This document shows positions 32,762 through 40,134 of a DNA stretch of 64,000 bases, piece after piece. The stretch lies in the NCBI GenBank assembly GCA_963836775.1, contig CAWIKR010000003.1, positions 2,108,001 through 2,172,000 on the forward strand. Reading direction: 5' to 3'. This DNA comes from DASQPR01 sp963836775. GTDB taxonomy: Bacteria; Actinomycetota; Actinomycetes; Mycobacteriales; Micromonosporaceae. Both the position numbers and the translations under genes were made by a program. Below the pieces are notes generated by a model that was given only the letters and a program-made list of their open reading frames with translations, was not told the origin of the DNA and searched no databases. Position 1 is the first letter of the stretch. The number at the start of each line of letters is the position of its first letter.

Positions 32762-33847
32762 TCAGATCAGCGCGGCCGCGTGCCGGCCGGCCGCGGCCGC
32801 GGCCAGGAAGTACGCGTAATCACCGTCGAGGTCCCGGCCCATGGTGGACAGCTTCACCGGCACGGCACGCAGCGCCTGGTCGAGTCCGTCGGTGTCGACC
32901 AGCACGATCAGATGCCGTGACCGCAGCGTCGCGGCCTGCTCCTCGACCGCGCTCGCCAGCGGTTCCGGGAGGCCGCGGGGCACCACCAGGTCGGCGGCGG
33001 CCAGTGCCACCCGGCCGTACGCGGTCATGCTGTGGTGCGAGATGCCGCGGTGCCGGTCCCGGCCGTCGGCATCGGAGATCCGCAACGACCCGACCGGCTG
33101 GCCGCCCAGAGCCACCGCGGCGTTGACCGCCTCGCCGACGGCGGTGCCGGAGAAGCCCCAGGTCGTCCCGGTGCCCAGGTTGCCGGGGCCCTGCGCCACG
33201 ATCGCGATGTCCGCGCCCAGCACGTGCCGCGCGGCGAGCAGCGCCGAGTGCACGTTGGTGGCCTCCAGATCGCCACCGAAGGCCTGACCGGCGGTGACGG
33301 TCCCGGCCAGGCGATCGCGGAGCGCCGCGAGCGAGCGGGAGAACCAGGCCGGAAGCGCACCGCCGTCGGTCATCACGTAGGCCACCCGGAGCCCGGCCGG
33401 GATGCCGGCCAGGATCGCCGGCACCGCCGAGTGCAGGTCGGCGGTGATCACCGGCATCGAACCGAGATCGGTGGCGGCCAGCATCGCGTCCCGGTGCGGC
33501 GAGGCCTCCTCGTCGACACCGACCACGATCGTCTGCTGCGGCGTGTAACGAGCCTTGACCATGTGGCCGCCGGCCCGGGACAGGTCACCGTCCGGATCCG
33601 CGGGCAGCCGATCCGGGATCGCCATCACCATGGCGTACCCCCCGGTGCCCAGACCCATCGCGAGCGCCGAGATGTTCACCAGCACCCGGTCGCCGGCCTC
33701 CGGCGAGCCGACCAGCTCCGGGTAGGCGAGGGCGCGGACCGAGACCGGGTCGGATGCCGACCGGGCGGTGAGCGAGACGGTCAGCTCCCGGGCTCCGGGC
33801 CAGGCCCGGCCGACCTCGGTGACGATCCCATCCCGCCAATGAATCAC
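32762..33847 (-). CDS. DUF3866 family protein
   Basis: The 361-residue protein matches the DUF3866 pattern known beside pafBC in actinobacteria. It opens IHWRDGIVTEVGRAWPG, has a hydrophobic GDRVLVNISALAMGLGTGGYA segment, then VITADLHSAVPAILAGI and the glycine-rich IVAQGPGNLGTGTTWGFSGT. A C-terminal region contains GISHHSMTAYGRVALAAADL. No TM helix or signal peptide is clear. The biochemical function is unknown. The GTG at 33847 follows a minus-strand TACCGT (33854-33859) by 6 bases, so it is leaderless and divergent from pafB. Confidence 0.78.
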   Translation of the reverse strand: MIHWRDGIVTEVGRAWPGARELTVSLTARSASDPVSVRALAYPELVGSPEAGDRVLVNISALAMGLGTGGYAMVMAIPDRLPADPDGDLSRAGGHMVKARYTPQQTIVVGVDEEASPHRDAMLAATDLGSMPVITADLHSAVPAILAGIPAGLRVAYVMTDGGALPAWFSRSLAALRDRLAGTVTAGQAFGGDLEATNVHSALLAARHVLGADIAIVAQGPGNLGTGTTWGFSGTAVGEAVNAAVALGGQPVGSLRISDADGRDRHRGISHHSMTAYGRVALAAADLVVPRGLPEPLASAVEEQAATLRSRHLIVLVDTDGLDQALRAVPVKLSTMGRDLDGDYAYFLAAAAAGRHAAALI

Positions 33848-33940
33848 GACGCCACGGTAACGGACACCGGCCGCCGAAATCGGACGGGCCAGCCTTTGCA
33901 GCCACCGGCTTGCCGGACGCGAATCGGCCGCCGATCCTGC

Positions 33941-33946
33941 TAGCGT
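33941..33946 (+). promoter_or_regulatory. -10 box for pafB
   Basis: TAGCGT lies 7 bases before the GTG at 33954. The same 100-base gap holds the divergent DUF3866 promoter. Confidence 0.45.
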
Positions 33947-33953
33947 CGTGGGA

Positions 33954-34979
33954 GTGTCCCGCACCCGCACCGAACGGTTGGTCAACCTCGTCATCTGCCT
34001 GTTGGCCACGCGGCGTTATCTGACGGCCGCGCAGATCGCCGCGACCGTTCCCGGGTATGAACACGACGAACACGACCCGAAAGAGCACGAAGCGTTCCAG
34101 CGCAAGTTCGAGCGCGACAAGGCCGAGTTGCGCGACCTGGGTGTGCCGCTGGAGACCGGGACATCGAGCGCGTTCGACAGTGAACCCGGCTACCGGATCA
34201 TGCGTCGCGACTACGCGCTACCAGACATTCTTCTCAAACCTGACGAAGCCGCCGCAGTCGGCATCGCCGCCCGGCTCTGGCAGCACGCCGGACTGGCCGA
34301 AGCCGCCTCGTCGGGCCTCGCCAAGCTGCGCGCCGCCGGCGTCGAGGTGGATCCGAACGCGACCCTCGGCGTCGAGCCACTGGTCACCGTCGACCCGGCG
34401 TTCGGCCCGCTGACCTCCGCGAGCCGCATCCGCCAGCTGGTGACCTTCGAATACCGGGTGCCCGAGGACGACCGGTCCACCACCCGCCGGCTGCAGCCGT
34501 GGGGTGTCGCCTGCTGGCGTGGGCGGTGGTACGTGGTCGGATTCGACCTGGACCGCGGGGCCGAGAGGTGCTTCCGGCTGTCCCGGATCATCAGCGGGGT
34601 CAAGACGGTCGGTCAGCCGGGGGCGTACGCGGCACCGAAAGACCTGGACCTGATCAGTTATGTGGCGCGCTGGTCCGGCTCGATGCCGGAGCACCGCTTC
34701 CAGACCACGCTGCTGATCAAGAAGGAGAAGGCCGCGGGCGTGCGCCGGTGGGCCGAGTCGATCGAGCCGACGCCCGAGGGCGACCACGTGAGCCTGAACT
34801 ACTCCGACGCCCGGGGGTTCGCCAACTGGCTGGTGGGGTACGGCTCGGACGTGCAGGTGCTGGACCCGCCCGAAGTCCGCGACGCGGTGATCGCCCGGCT
34901 GCGCGAGATCGCCGCGGGCTACCCGGACCGCGGCGACCAGTCCAGCGACACCACGGAGACGGCCGGGGTGGGCCGATGA
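33954..34979 (+). CDS. pafB: WYL-domain transcriptional regulator PafB
   Basis: PafB with PafC forms a heterodimer that activates LexA/RecA-independent DNA-damage genes in mycobacteria; the WYL domain senses single-stranded nucleic acid. The protein (341 residues) has an N-terminal winged helix (RTERLVNLVICLLATRRYLT), a middle WYL domain with QPWGVACWRGRWYVVGFDL and a C-terminal WCX extension ending in VQVLDPPEVRDAVIARL. The GTG at 33954 (VSRTRTERLVN) is preferred to 33948. pafC overlaps it by 4 bases (ATGA). Confidence 0.92.
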   Translation: MSRTRTERLVNLVICLLATRRYLTAAQIAATVPGYEHDEHDPKEHEAFQRKFERDKAELRDLGVPLETGTSSAFDSEPGYRIMRRDYALPDILLKPDEAAAVGIAARLWQHAGLAEAASSGLAKLRAAGVEVDPNATLGVEPLVTVDPAFGPLTSASRIRQLVTFEYRVPEDDRSTTRRLQPWGVACWRGRWYVVGFDLDRGAERCFRLSRIISGVKTVGQPGAYAAPKDLDLISYVARWSGSMPEHRFQTTLLIKKEKAAGVRRWAESIEPTPEGDHVSLNYSDARGFANWLVGYGSDVQVLDPPEVRDAVIARLREIAAGYPDRGDQSSDTTETAGVGR

Positions 34980-35944
34980 CGGTCACCTCATCGCCCCGTG
35001 CCGGTGGTTCCGCCGAGCGCCTGGCCCGGTTGCTGAATCTGGTGCCTTACCTGCTGGCCCGCCCGGGCATCCCGATCGCCGAGGCGGCCGCCGACCATGG
35101 CGTGACCGAGCGCCAGCTGCGCGAGGATCTGGAGCTGCTGTGGGTCTGCGGGCTGCCCGGCTACGGCCCGGGCGACCTGATCGACATGGCCTTCGACGGT
35201 GACACCGTCACGGTGATGTATGACGCCGGCATCGACCGGCCGCTGCGGCTCACCCCGGACGAGGCACTGGCGCTGGTGGTGGCACTGCGGATGCTGGCCG
35301 AAATGCCGGGCATCGACGGGCGGGACGCCATCGAGCGGGCGCTCGCGAAGATCGAGACCGCCGGAGACCTGGCCGATGCTCCGGTCGCCGTCCGGATGCC
35401 CGGCGACCAGGACCGCCTGGCCACCATCCGGCACCTGGTCGAAGGCGGCCACGCGCTGCACATCACCTACTACACCGCCACCCGGGACGAGACCACCGAG
35501 CGGGTGATCGATCCGATGCGGGTGCTGCTCGTCGAGGGACGGGCCTACCTCGAGGCGTGGTGCCGCCGAGCCGAGGCGGTCCGGCTGTTCCGGGTCGACC
35601 GCATCGACGGCTTCCTCGAGCTCGACGAGCCGGCCGTGCTGCCGCGCCAGGCGCAGCAGTCGGACCTGCGGGACGGCGTCTTCCGGGCCAGCCCGGACCT
35701 GCCGCTGGTCACCGTGCGGATCGGACGCGCCGCCCGCTGGATCACTGAGTACTACCCGTGCGAGGAAGTCATCTACACCGACTCGGAGTGCTGGCTGGTC
35801 CGGATGCGGGTCAGCGACCTGGCCTGGGCCCGGCGGTTCGTGCTGGGCCTCGGCGATCACGCGGTCGTGGTCGGGCCGCCGGAGCTCGCCGACGCGGTCC
35901 GCGACGAGGTCAACCGGACACTCGCCATGTACGGAGTGAAATAA
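34976..35944 (+). CDS. pafC: WYL-domain transcriptional regulator PafC
   Basis: PafC is the partner of PafB and has the same three-part layout. The winged-helix region (AERLARLLNLVPYLLARPG, with the recognition helix VTERQLREDLELL) is followed by a WYL domain (HITYYTATRDETTERVIDP, then GRAYLEAWCRRAEAVRLFRV) and a WCX extension ending in AMYGVK. Length is 322 residues. Its ATG overlaps the pafB stop, which suits balanced heterodimer production. A small membrane-protein gene, tatA and tatC follow on the same strand, as in other actinobacteria. Confidence 0.92.
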   Translation: MTVTSSPRAGGSAERLARLLNLVPYLLARPGIPIAEAAADHGVTERQLREDLELLWVCGLPGYGPGDLIDMAFDGDTVTVMYDAGIDRPLRLTPDEALALVVALRMLAEMPGIDGRDAIERALAKIETAGDLADAPVAVRMPGDQDRLATIRHLVEGGHALHITYYTATRDETTERVIDPMRVLLVEGRAYLEAWCRRAEAVRLFRVDRIDGFLELDEPAVLPRQAQQSDLRDGVFRASPDLPLVTVRIGRAARWITEYYPCEEVIYTDSECWLVRMRVSDLAWARRFVLGLGDHAVVVGPPELADAVRDEVNRTLAMYGVK

Positions 35945-35947
35945 CTC

Positions 35948-36220
35948 ATGTGGGGATGGATCGCGCTCGGCATCGTGGTGCTGGCACTGATCGTGCTGGC
36001 GATCGTGGCGCGCGGCACCGCCGTACTCCTCAAGCCCCTGCAGCAAGCCCTCACGGACCTGCAGGCGCGGCAGCTGGATGTCGACAAGACCAGCGCCGCG
36101 ATAGCCGGACTGCAGGAGCACCTGGCCGATGTGCGGGAGCGGGCCGAAGTGACCAAGGAGCGGCTGGCGGTCACGAAGCAGGGCATCGCGGACATCCGAG
36201 GCGGGGCACCCGACGCCTGA
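35948..36220 (+). CDS. Small membrane-anchored coiled-coil protein, 90 aa
   Basis: The product has an N-terminal TM helix (WIALGIVVLALIVLAIVA) and a long amphipathic helix with heptad pattern (about residues 30-85, including LQEHLADVRERAEVTKERL). It starts 4 bases after the pafC stop, so it is in the pafBC operon. No characterised family is recognised. The topology suggests a membrane-tethered scaffold facing the cytoplasm. The conserved position between pafC and tatA is from memory of other actinobacteria. Confidence 0.65.
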   Translation: MWGWIALGIVVLALIVLAIVARGTAVLLKPLQQALTDLQARQLDVDKTSAAIAGLQEHLADVRERAEVTKERLAVTKQGIADIRGGAPDA

Positions 36221-36232
36221 CAAGGCCCGCCG

Positions 36233-36263
36233 CAAGATCGCGAATCTTGACGAGTTCGCGATC
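36233..36263. repeat. Two mutually exclusive hairpins upstream of tatA
   Basis: CAAGAT-CGCGA-ATCTTG (36233-36249) overlaps a second stem GATCGCGAA/TTCGCGATC (36236-36244 with 36255-36263). Both cannot form at once. The site lies 12 bases after the coiled-coil gene stop and 80 bases before tatA, and may terminate or attenuate transcription. Confidence 0.55.
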
Positions 36264-36342
36264 CGCGGTCATTCTTACCCGTCGGGCCACGACGTAGGAT
36301 GGTCCACGGATAGCTACACGTTCTGTGAGAGGTGGCCAGGCA

Positions 36343-36588
36343 GTGAACGGACTCCGGCCGTGGCACGTAATCGTGCTCGTTGTCGTCTTGGTTCTGTTGT
36401 TCGGCGCGAAGCGCCTCCCCGACGCCGCCCGCTCCCTTGGACGCTCCATGCGGATCCTCAAGGCCGAGACGCGCGGCCTGCAGGAGGACGATGTCGCGGC
36501 CAAGGCTGAGGCCCAGAACGGCCGCCAGCCGCTGGACAGCGAGCCTTCGAAGATCACCGACCCGGTTGACCGGGTTCGGGACAAGTAA
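36343..36588 (+). CDS. tatA: Twin-arginine translocase subunit TatA/E
   Basis: TatA oligomerises to form the pore-like part of the Tat pathway for folded proteins. The 81-residue protein has the N-terminal TM helix (WHVIVLVVVLVLLFGAKRLP), the hinge GAKRLPDAARSLG, an amphipathic helix (SMRILKAETRGLQ) and a charged tail. The polar residue in the TM and the conserved F-G-x-x-x-LP hinge identify the family. The GTG at 36343 is preceded by GAGAGG. A TAGGAT box at 36296-36301 may be its promoter. tatC follows. Confidence 0.93.
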   Translation: MNGLRPWHVIVLVVVLVLLFGAKRLPDAARSLGRSMRILKAETRGLQEDDVAAKAEAQNGRQPLDSEPSKITDPVDRVRDK

Positions 36589-36618
36589 CCCGCGACCGAC
36601 CAAGCCACCGGTAGCTCG

Positions 36619-37593
36619 ATGACGCGTCACGACGGCCAGCGGGTCACGCAGTTTCAGCGTGCCTCCGACGGCTCCATGACGCTCATCGAGCACATCCGGG
36701 AACTCCGCAACCGGCTGTTCAAGGCGAGCATCGGTCTAATCCTGGGCACCGCGGTCGGGATCTACTTCGCCTCGGGGATCTTCGATTTCCTGATCAAGCC
36801 TTACTGCGATTACCAGGCATCCCGCGGCACCAGCGGCACCGGCGGTTCGTGTCTGCTGTCGGCCAGCGGCGGCCCGCTCGACCCGTTCCTGGTCAATCTG
36901 AAGGTCGGGCTCTACTTCGGCATCCTGATCAGCGCCCCGATCTGGCTCTACCAGCTGTGGGCGTTCATCGCGCCGGGGCTGCACCGCCGCGAGCGCCGCT
37001 ACACCTACAGCTTCGTCGCGGTCGCCGCCCCGCTGTTCGCCGCCGGCGTGGTGCTGGCACACATCATCGTCTCCAAGAGCCTGCACTTCTTCCTCGGCAC
37101 CAGCAGCCACTTCACGGTCATCGTCGACGTCGGCGGATATTTCACCTTCGTCACCAAGATGATGCTGCTCTTTGGCATCGGGTTCGAGTTCCCGCTGCTG
37201 CTGGTGATGCTCAACTTCGCCGGCGTGCTCAGCGCCCGCCGGATGGTCGGCTGGTGGCGTCAGGCGATCTTCCTGATGTTCCTGTTCGGCGCGGTGGTGA
37301 CGCCGTCGCCAGACCCGTTCGCGATGAGCATCCTGGCGCTGTGCATGTCGGTGCTGTATTTCGCCGCGGTCGGCGTCGCTCTGATCAACGACCGCCGGCG
37401 CGGCCGCCGCGAGATGTATTCCAGCATCGACGACGACCAGACATCGCCGATCGAGTTCGGCGATCACGAGACCATCGAGCCCGGTGAGCGGGTCACGATT
37501 TCCGGCCCGGTGAGCAGCTCCGGGCGGGTCGGCAGGTCGGACCCGGTGGATCCGCCGGCTCCGCTCGACGACCGCTACGACGACGCCACCTGA
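36619..37593 (+). CDS. tatC: Twin-arginine translocase subunit TatC
   Basis: TatC recognises the twin-arginine signal peptide and recruits TatA. The protein (324 residues) has the N-terminal MTLIEHIRELRNRLFKA signature, six TM helices and the conserved FLVNLKVGLYFGILISAP segment after the first periplasmic loop. The C-terminal 70 residues beyond the last helix are hydrophilic and acidic, longer than in E. coli TatC and typical of actinobacteria. It is 30 bases downstream of tatA and in the same operon. A lipid kinase gene follows. Confidence 0.95.
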   Translation: MTRHDGQRVTQFQRASDGSMTLIEHIRELRNRLFKASIGLILGTAVGIYFASGIFDFLIKPYCDYQASRGTSGTGGSCLLSASGGPLDPFLVNLKVGLYFGILISAPIWLYQLWAFIAPGLHRRERRYTYSFVAVAAPLFAAGVVLAHIIVSKSLHFFLGTSSHFTVIVDVGGYFTFVTKMMLLFGIGFEFPLLLVMLNFAGVLSARRMVGWWRQAIFLMFLFGAVVTPSPDPFAMSILALCMSVLYFAAVGVALINDRRRGRREMYSSIDDDQTSPIEFGDHETIEPGERVTISGPVSSSGRVGRSDPVDPPAPLDDRYDDAT

Positions 37594-37619
37594 CCCGGCC
37601 CCCTCAGAAGAGACCCCAC

Positions 37620-38531
37620 GTGAGCAATTCCAGGGCGGCCGGTCCGGTCGCCGTACTCGTGAACCCGTCGGCCGGTCGCGGCCGGCACCGCCAGCAACTC
37701 GCCGCCGCGCTCGATGAGCTCGCCGCGCACGGCCGCGACATCCAGGTGCTGCGCCCGGACGGGATCGCGGCCGCGCTGGCCGCGGCTCACGCCGCGGTGG
37801 CCGGTGGCGTGTCCGCGCTGGTCGCCGCCGGTGGCGACGGCACCGTCAACCTCGGCCTGCAGGCGGTCGCCGGCACCGGCACCGGCTTCGGCATCCTGCC
37901 GGTCGGCACTGGCAACGACTTCGCCGTCGAGCTAGGCCTGCCAACCGATCCGATGGCGGCCGCGATCGCCATCTCGGACGCTCTCGACACGGGTCGCCGG
38001 CGCCGGATCGACCTGGCCCGGATGGTCCCGGCCGACGGCCCCGCGCGGTGGTTCGGCGCGGTTCTCGGCGCCGGCTTCGACTCGATCGTCAACGAACGCG
38101 CCAACCGGATGCGGTTCCCGCGCGGGCCGCGCCGGTATGACATCGCAATCATGGTGGAGCTGCTGCGGCTGCGCCCGCGCCACTACACCATCCGGCTGGA
38201 CGGCGCCGAGCACGAGATCGATGCCGTCCTCGTCGCCGTCGGCAACACCGCCTCCTACGGCGGCGGCATGCGGATCTGCCCGGCCGCCGACGCGACCGAC
38301 GGGCTGCTCGACGTGGTGATCGCGGGCCGGGTCGGCCGGGGCCTGCTGATGCGGATCAAACCCAAGGTGTACGCGGGCACTCACATCGAGCATCCGCTGG
38401 TCAATACGTTCCGGGTCAAGACGGTGGAGATCGCCGCCGAGGGCATCACCGCGTACGTCGACGGTGAGCGCTCGTCGCTGCTGCCGGTGACCGTCACCGC
38501 CGTCCCCGGTGCGTTGTCCCTGCTCGGCTGA
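37620..38531 (+). CDS. Diacylglycerol/sphingosine kinase-like lipid kinase (DagK_cat)
   Basis: The 303-residue soluble kinase shows VAVLVNPSAGRGRHR (nucleotide loop), the catalytic-domain signature ALVAAGGDGTVNLGLQ and LPVGTGNDFAVELGLP. A C-terminal beta-sandwich carries YGGGMRICPAADATDGLLDV. It probably phosphorylates diacylglycerol or a related lipid at the membrane face; mycobacterial relatives make phosphatidylinositol mannoside or glycolipid precursors. The GTG at 37620 lies 26 bases after tatC and is likely in the tat operon. In M. tuberculosis a similar gene is not part of this cluster as far as I recall. Confidence 0.9.
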   Translation: MSNSRAAGPVAVLVNPSAGRGRHRQQLAAALDELAAHGRDIQVLRPDGIAAALAAAHAAVAGGVSALVAAGGDGTVNLGLQAVAGTGTGFGILPVGTGNDFAVELGLPTDPMAAAIAISDALDTGRRRRIDLARMVPADGPARWFGAVLGAGFDSIVNERANRMRFPRGPRRYDIAIMVELLRLRPRHYTIRLDGAEHEIDAVLVAVGNTASYGGGMRICPAADATDGLLDVVIAGRVGRGLLMRIKPKVYAGTHIEHPLVNTFRVKTVEIAAEGITAYVDGERSSLLPVTVTAVPGALSLLG

Positions 38532-38546
38532 GCTGGCCGCAGCCCA

Positions 38547-38595
38547 GGGGACGATTTTTGTACGGCCCAGGGTGCACGATCCGTCCCCAACCCGG
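38547..38595. repeat. Dispersed about 50-bp element, copy 1
   Basis: GGGGACG...CGTCCCC arms (38547-38553 and 38582-38588) flank a 28-base loop containing GGTGCACGAT. About three quarters of the element matches a second copy at 46444-46490. It lies in the gap after the lipid kinase gene, where nothing else is seen. Confidence 0.6.
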
Positions 38596-38678
38596 GATGG
38601 TGGGTGAAGAGGGCGCGAGCGGGCGGCGGCGCTCTACCGGATCGGACGCCGGCCCGCGCCGGGATCGGGACCCGGCCC

Positions 38679-39182
38679 TTATAGCGGGAAGATCGCTCCG
38701 GGTGTGCCGGTCTTGCCATGCAGCACCAGATGGTCGAGCGCGGCCCCGGCGGGAAGATCGAAGACCAGGACACCGCTGACCGGCACCCCACGGTCGAGCC
38801 GCTGGGTGATCGGCTTGCCGTGGTTGGCGGCCAGTCCGGCCTTGGCATCCGGGCGGTACGCATGCCCGGCGGTGTCGTAGGCGACCTGATCCGACTCGGT
38901 GAAGACCGGGAACCCGTCACTGATGTTGACCGCCCGCACCGTCACGTAGCACGCCGTGCCGGTGGCGATCGGGTGGCCACAGTCCACGCTCGCGACCGAC
39001 ATCGCGACGCCGCCGTCGCTGGACGCTGCTGTATTCGGCGGTGGCGAACCAGACGGCATTGTCGGCTGCGCCGACCCAGAGGGCATCGCCGGCGGTGGCG
39101 AAACCGAGGGCGGTGCGGGTGGCGGCGGCACCGGGGCTGGCGTGGTGAGCGTGAGCAGCGCGATCACGAGCGCCTGGAGCAT
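38679..39182 (-). CDS. Secreted protein with a DUF4352-like domain
   Basis: The 167-residue product starts MLQALVIALLTLTTPAPVPP, a weak signal peptide or membrane anchor without a lipobox. A Pro/Ser-rich linker (about residues 15-55, PPPAPPSVSPPPAMPSG) follows, then a beta-sandwich domain: CYVTVRAVNISDGFPVFTE, AYDTAGHAYRPD and VSGVLVFDLPAGAALDHLVL. This is the pattern of DUF4352-type immunoglobulin-like domains in actinobacterial extracytoplasmic proteins. The function is unknown. The ATG at 39182 is supported by a GGGAGG ribosome site. Confidence 0.72.
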   Translation of the reverse strand: MLQALVIALLTLTTPAPVPPPPAPPSVSPPPAMPSGSAQPTMPSGSPPPNTAASSDGGVAMSVASVDCGHPIATGTACYVTVRAVNISDGFPVFTESDQVAYDTAGHAYRPDAKAGLAANHGKPITQRLDRGVPVSGVLVFDLPAGAALDHLVLHGKTGTPGAIFPL

Positions 39183-39228
39183 GCCGCCTCCCGTCGTCGC
39201 ACGACCGGAGGGACCTTCAGCGTATGCC

Positions 39229-40011
39229 TTAGACCGGGCTGCGGGCGCCGGCCAGCGCGGCGACCGCGGCCAGCCCGTTGCGGCGGCCGTGGTCGACGGT
39301 CGGGACCAGGTAGGCCGTGCAGCCCGCGGCCAGCGCACCGGCGTCGGCCGCGCTGTCACCGACCATGAGGGTGCGCTCCGGGTCGACTCGCAGGGCCGCG
39401 CACGCGTACTCGAAGATGGCCGGGTCCGGCTTGATCCGGCCGATTTCGTACGACAGTACGAGACTGTCGATCAGATCCGACATGCCGAAGGCCTGGATCA
39501 TCGGCCGGATGTCGAAACCGATGTTGCTGACCACCGCGACCGCGAGACCGGCCGATTTCACCGCCTTCAGGACCGCCACCGCGTCCGCGTACGGGTGCCA
39601 GCTGTGGGCCTGCGTCCCGCGGTCGTAAAGGGCGTCGGCGAGGCCGTCGATCGCGGTCGGCACGGTCGACGCCAGGCCGGTGTAGGCGGCCCGGTGGGCG
39701 TGCGGATAGAGGTCCCGCTCGGCCCAGACCTCCATCAGGTGCGGCGGCACCCGGTACGGCGGCGGGCCGCCCGCGCGTCCGGCCGTCACAAGACGATCGG
39801 CCAGCACCGTGGCCGCGCCGATCTCCAACACCACGCCACAATCGGCGGCCGCCGCGCGGACCCAGGTAAGTGGATCTTCCACCTGCGCGAGAGTGCCGTG
39901 GAAGTCGAAGAGCACCGCGTCGATCGCCCGGGCCGGAGCGCCGTTCGCCGGCCCCGGGGCCGCCGGGCCACCGGGGTAGCGGGGACTAGGCGGTTCGGCT
40001 GACTCCGGCAC
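39229..40011 (-). CDS. HAD-superfamily hydrolase
   Basis: HAD motifs are present: AVLFDFHGTLAQVED (motif I, with DFHGT instead of DxDGT, so the general-acid position is His), VAVVSNIGFD (motif II), GRIKPDPAIFEYACA (motif III) and TLMVGDSAADAGALAAG (motif IV). The DxHGT variant is known in some phosphonatase-like and dehalogenase-like HAD proteins. The start is uncertain. The GTG at 40011 is chosen because a minus-strand TAGTGT (40019-40024) lies 7 bases upstream; a longer form to 40056 would overlap the helY promoter region. The substrate is unknown. Confidence 0.8.
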   Translation of the reverse strand: MPESAEPPSPRYPGGPAAPGPANGAPARAIDAVLFDFHGTLAQVEDPLTWVRAAAADCGVVLEIGAATVLADRLVTAGRAGGPPPYRVPPHLMEVWAERDLYPHAHRAAYTGLASTVPTAIDGLADALYDRGTQAHSWHPYADAVAVLKAVKSAGLAVAVVSNIGFDIRPMIQAFGMSDLIDSLVLSYEIGRIKPDPAIFEYACAALRVDPERTLMVGDSAADAGALAAGCTAYLVPTVDHGRRNGLAAVAALAGARSPV

Positions 40012-40121
40012 GAGGTGCACACTAACTCCCACGAACCGGCGGGCCGTGGCCGCCACCCCGGATCGCCACCCCGAGCGCGTCCACGGCCGTATCTTGTTCG
40101 TCCCGGGCCGGGTTCATCGTC

Positions 40122-40127
40122 TAGCCT
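40122..40127 (+). promoter_or_regulatory. -10 box for leaderless helY
   Basis: TAGCCT lies 7 bases before the helY ATG at 40135 and no ribosome-binding site intervenes. Confidence 0.45.
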
Positions 40128-40134
40128 TCGGTGT

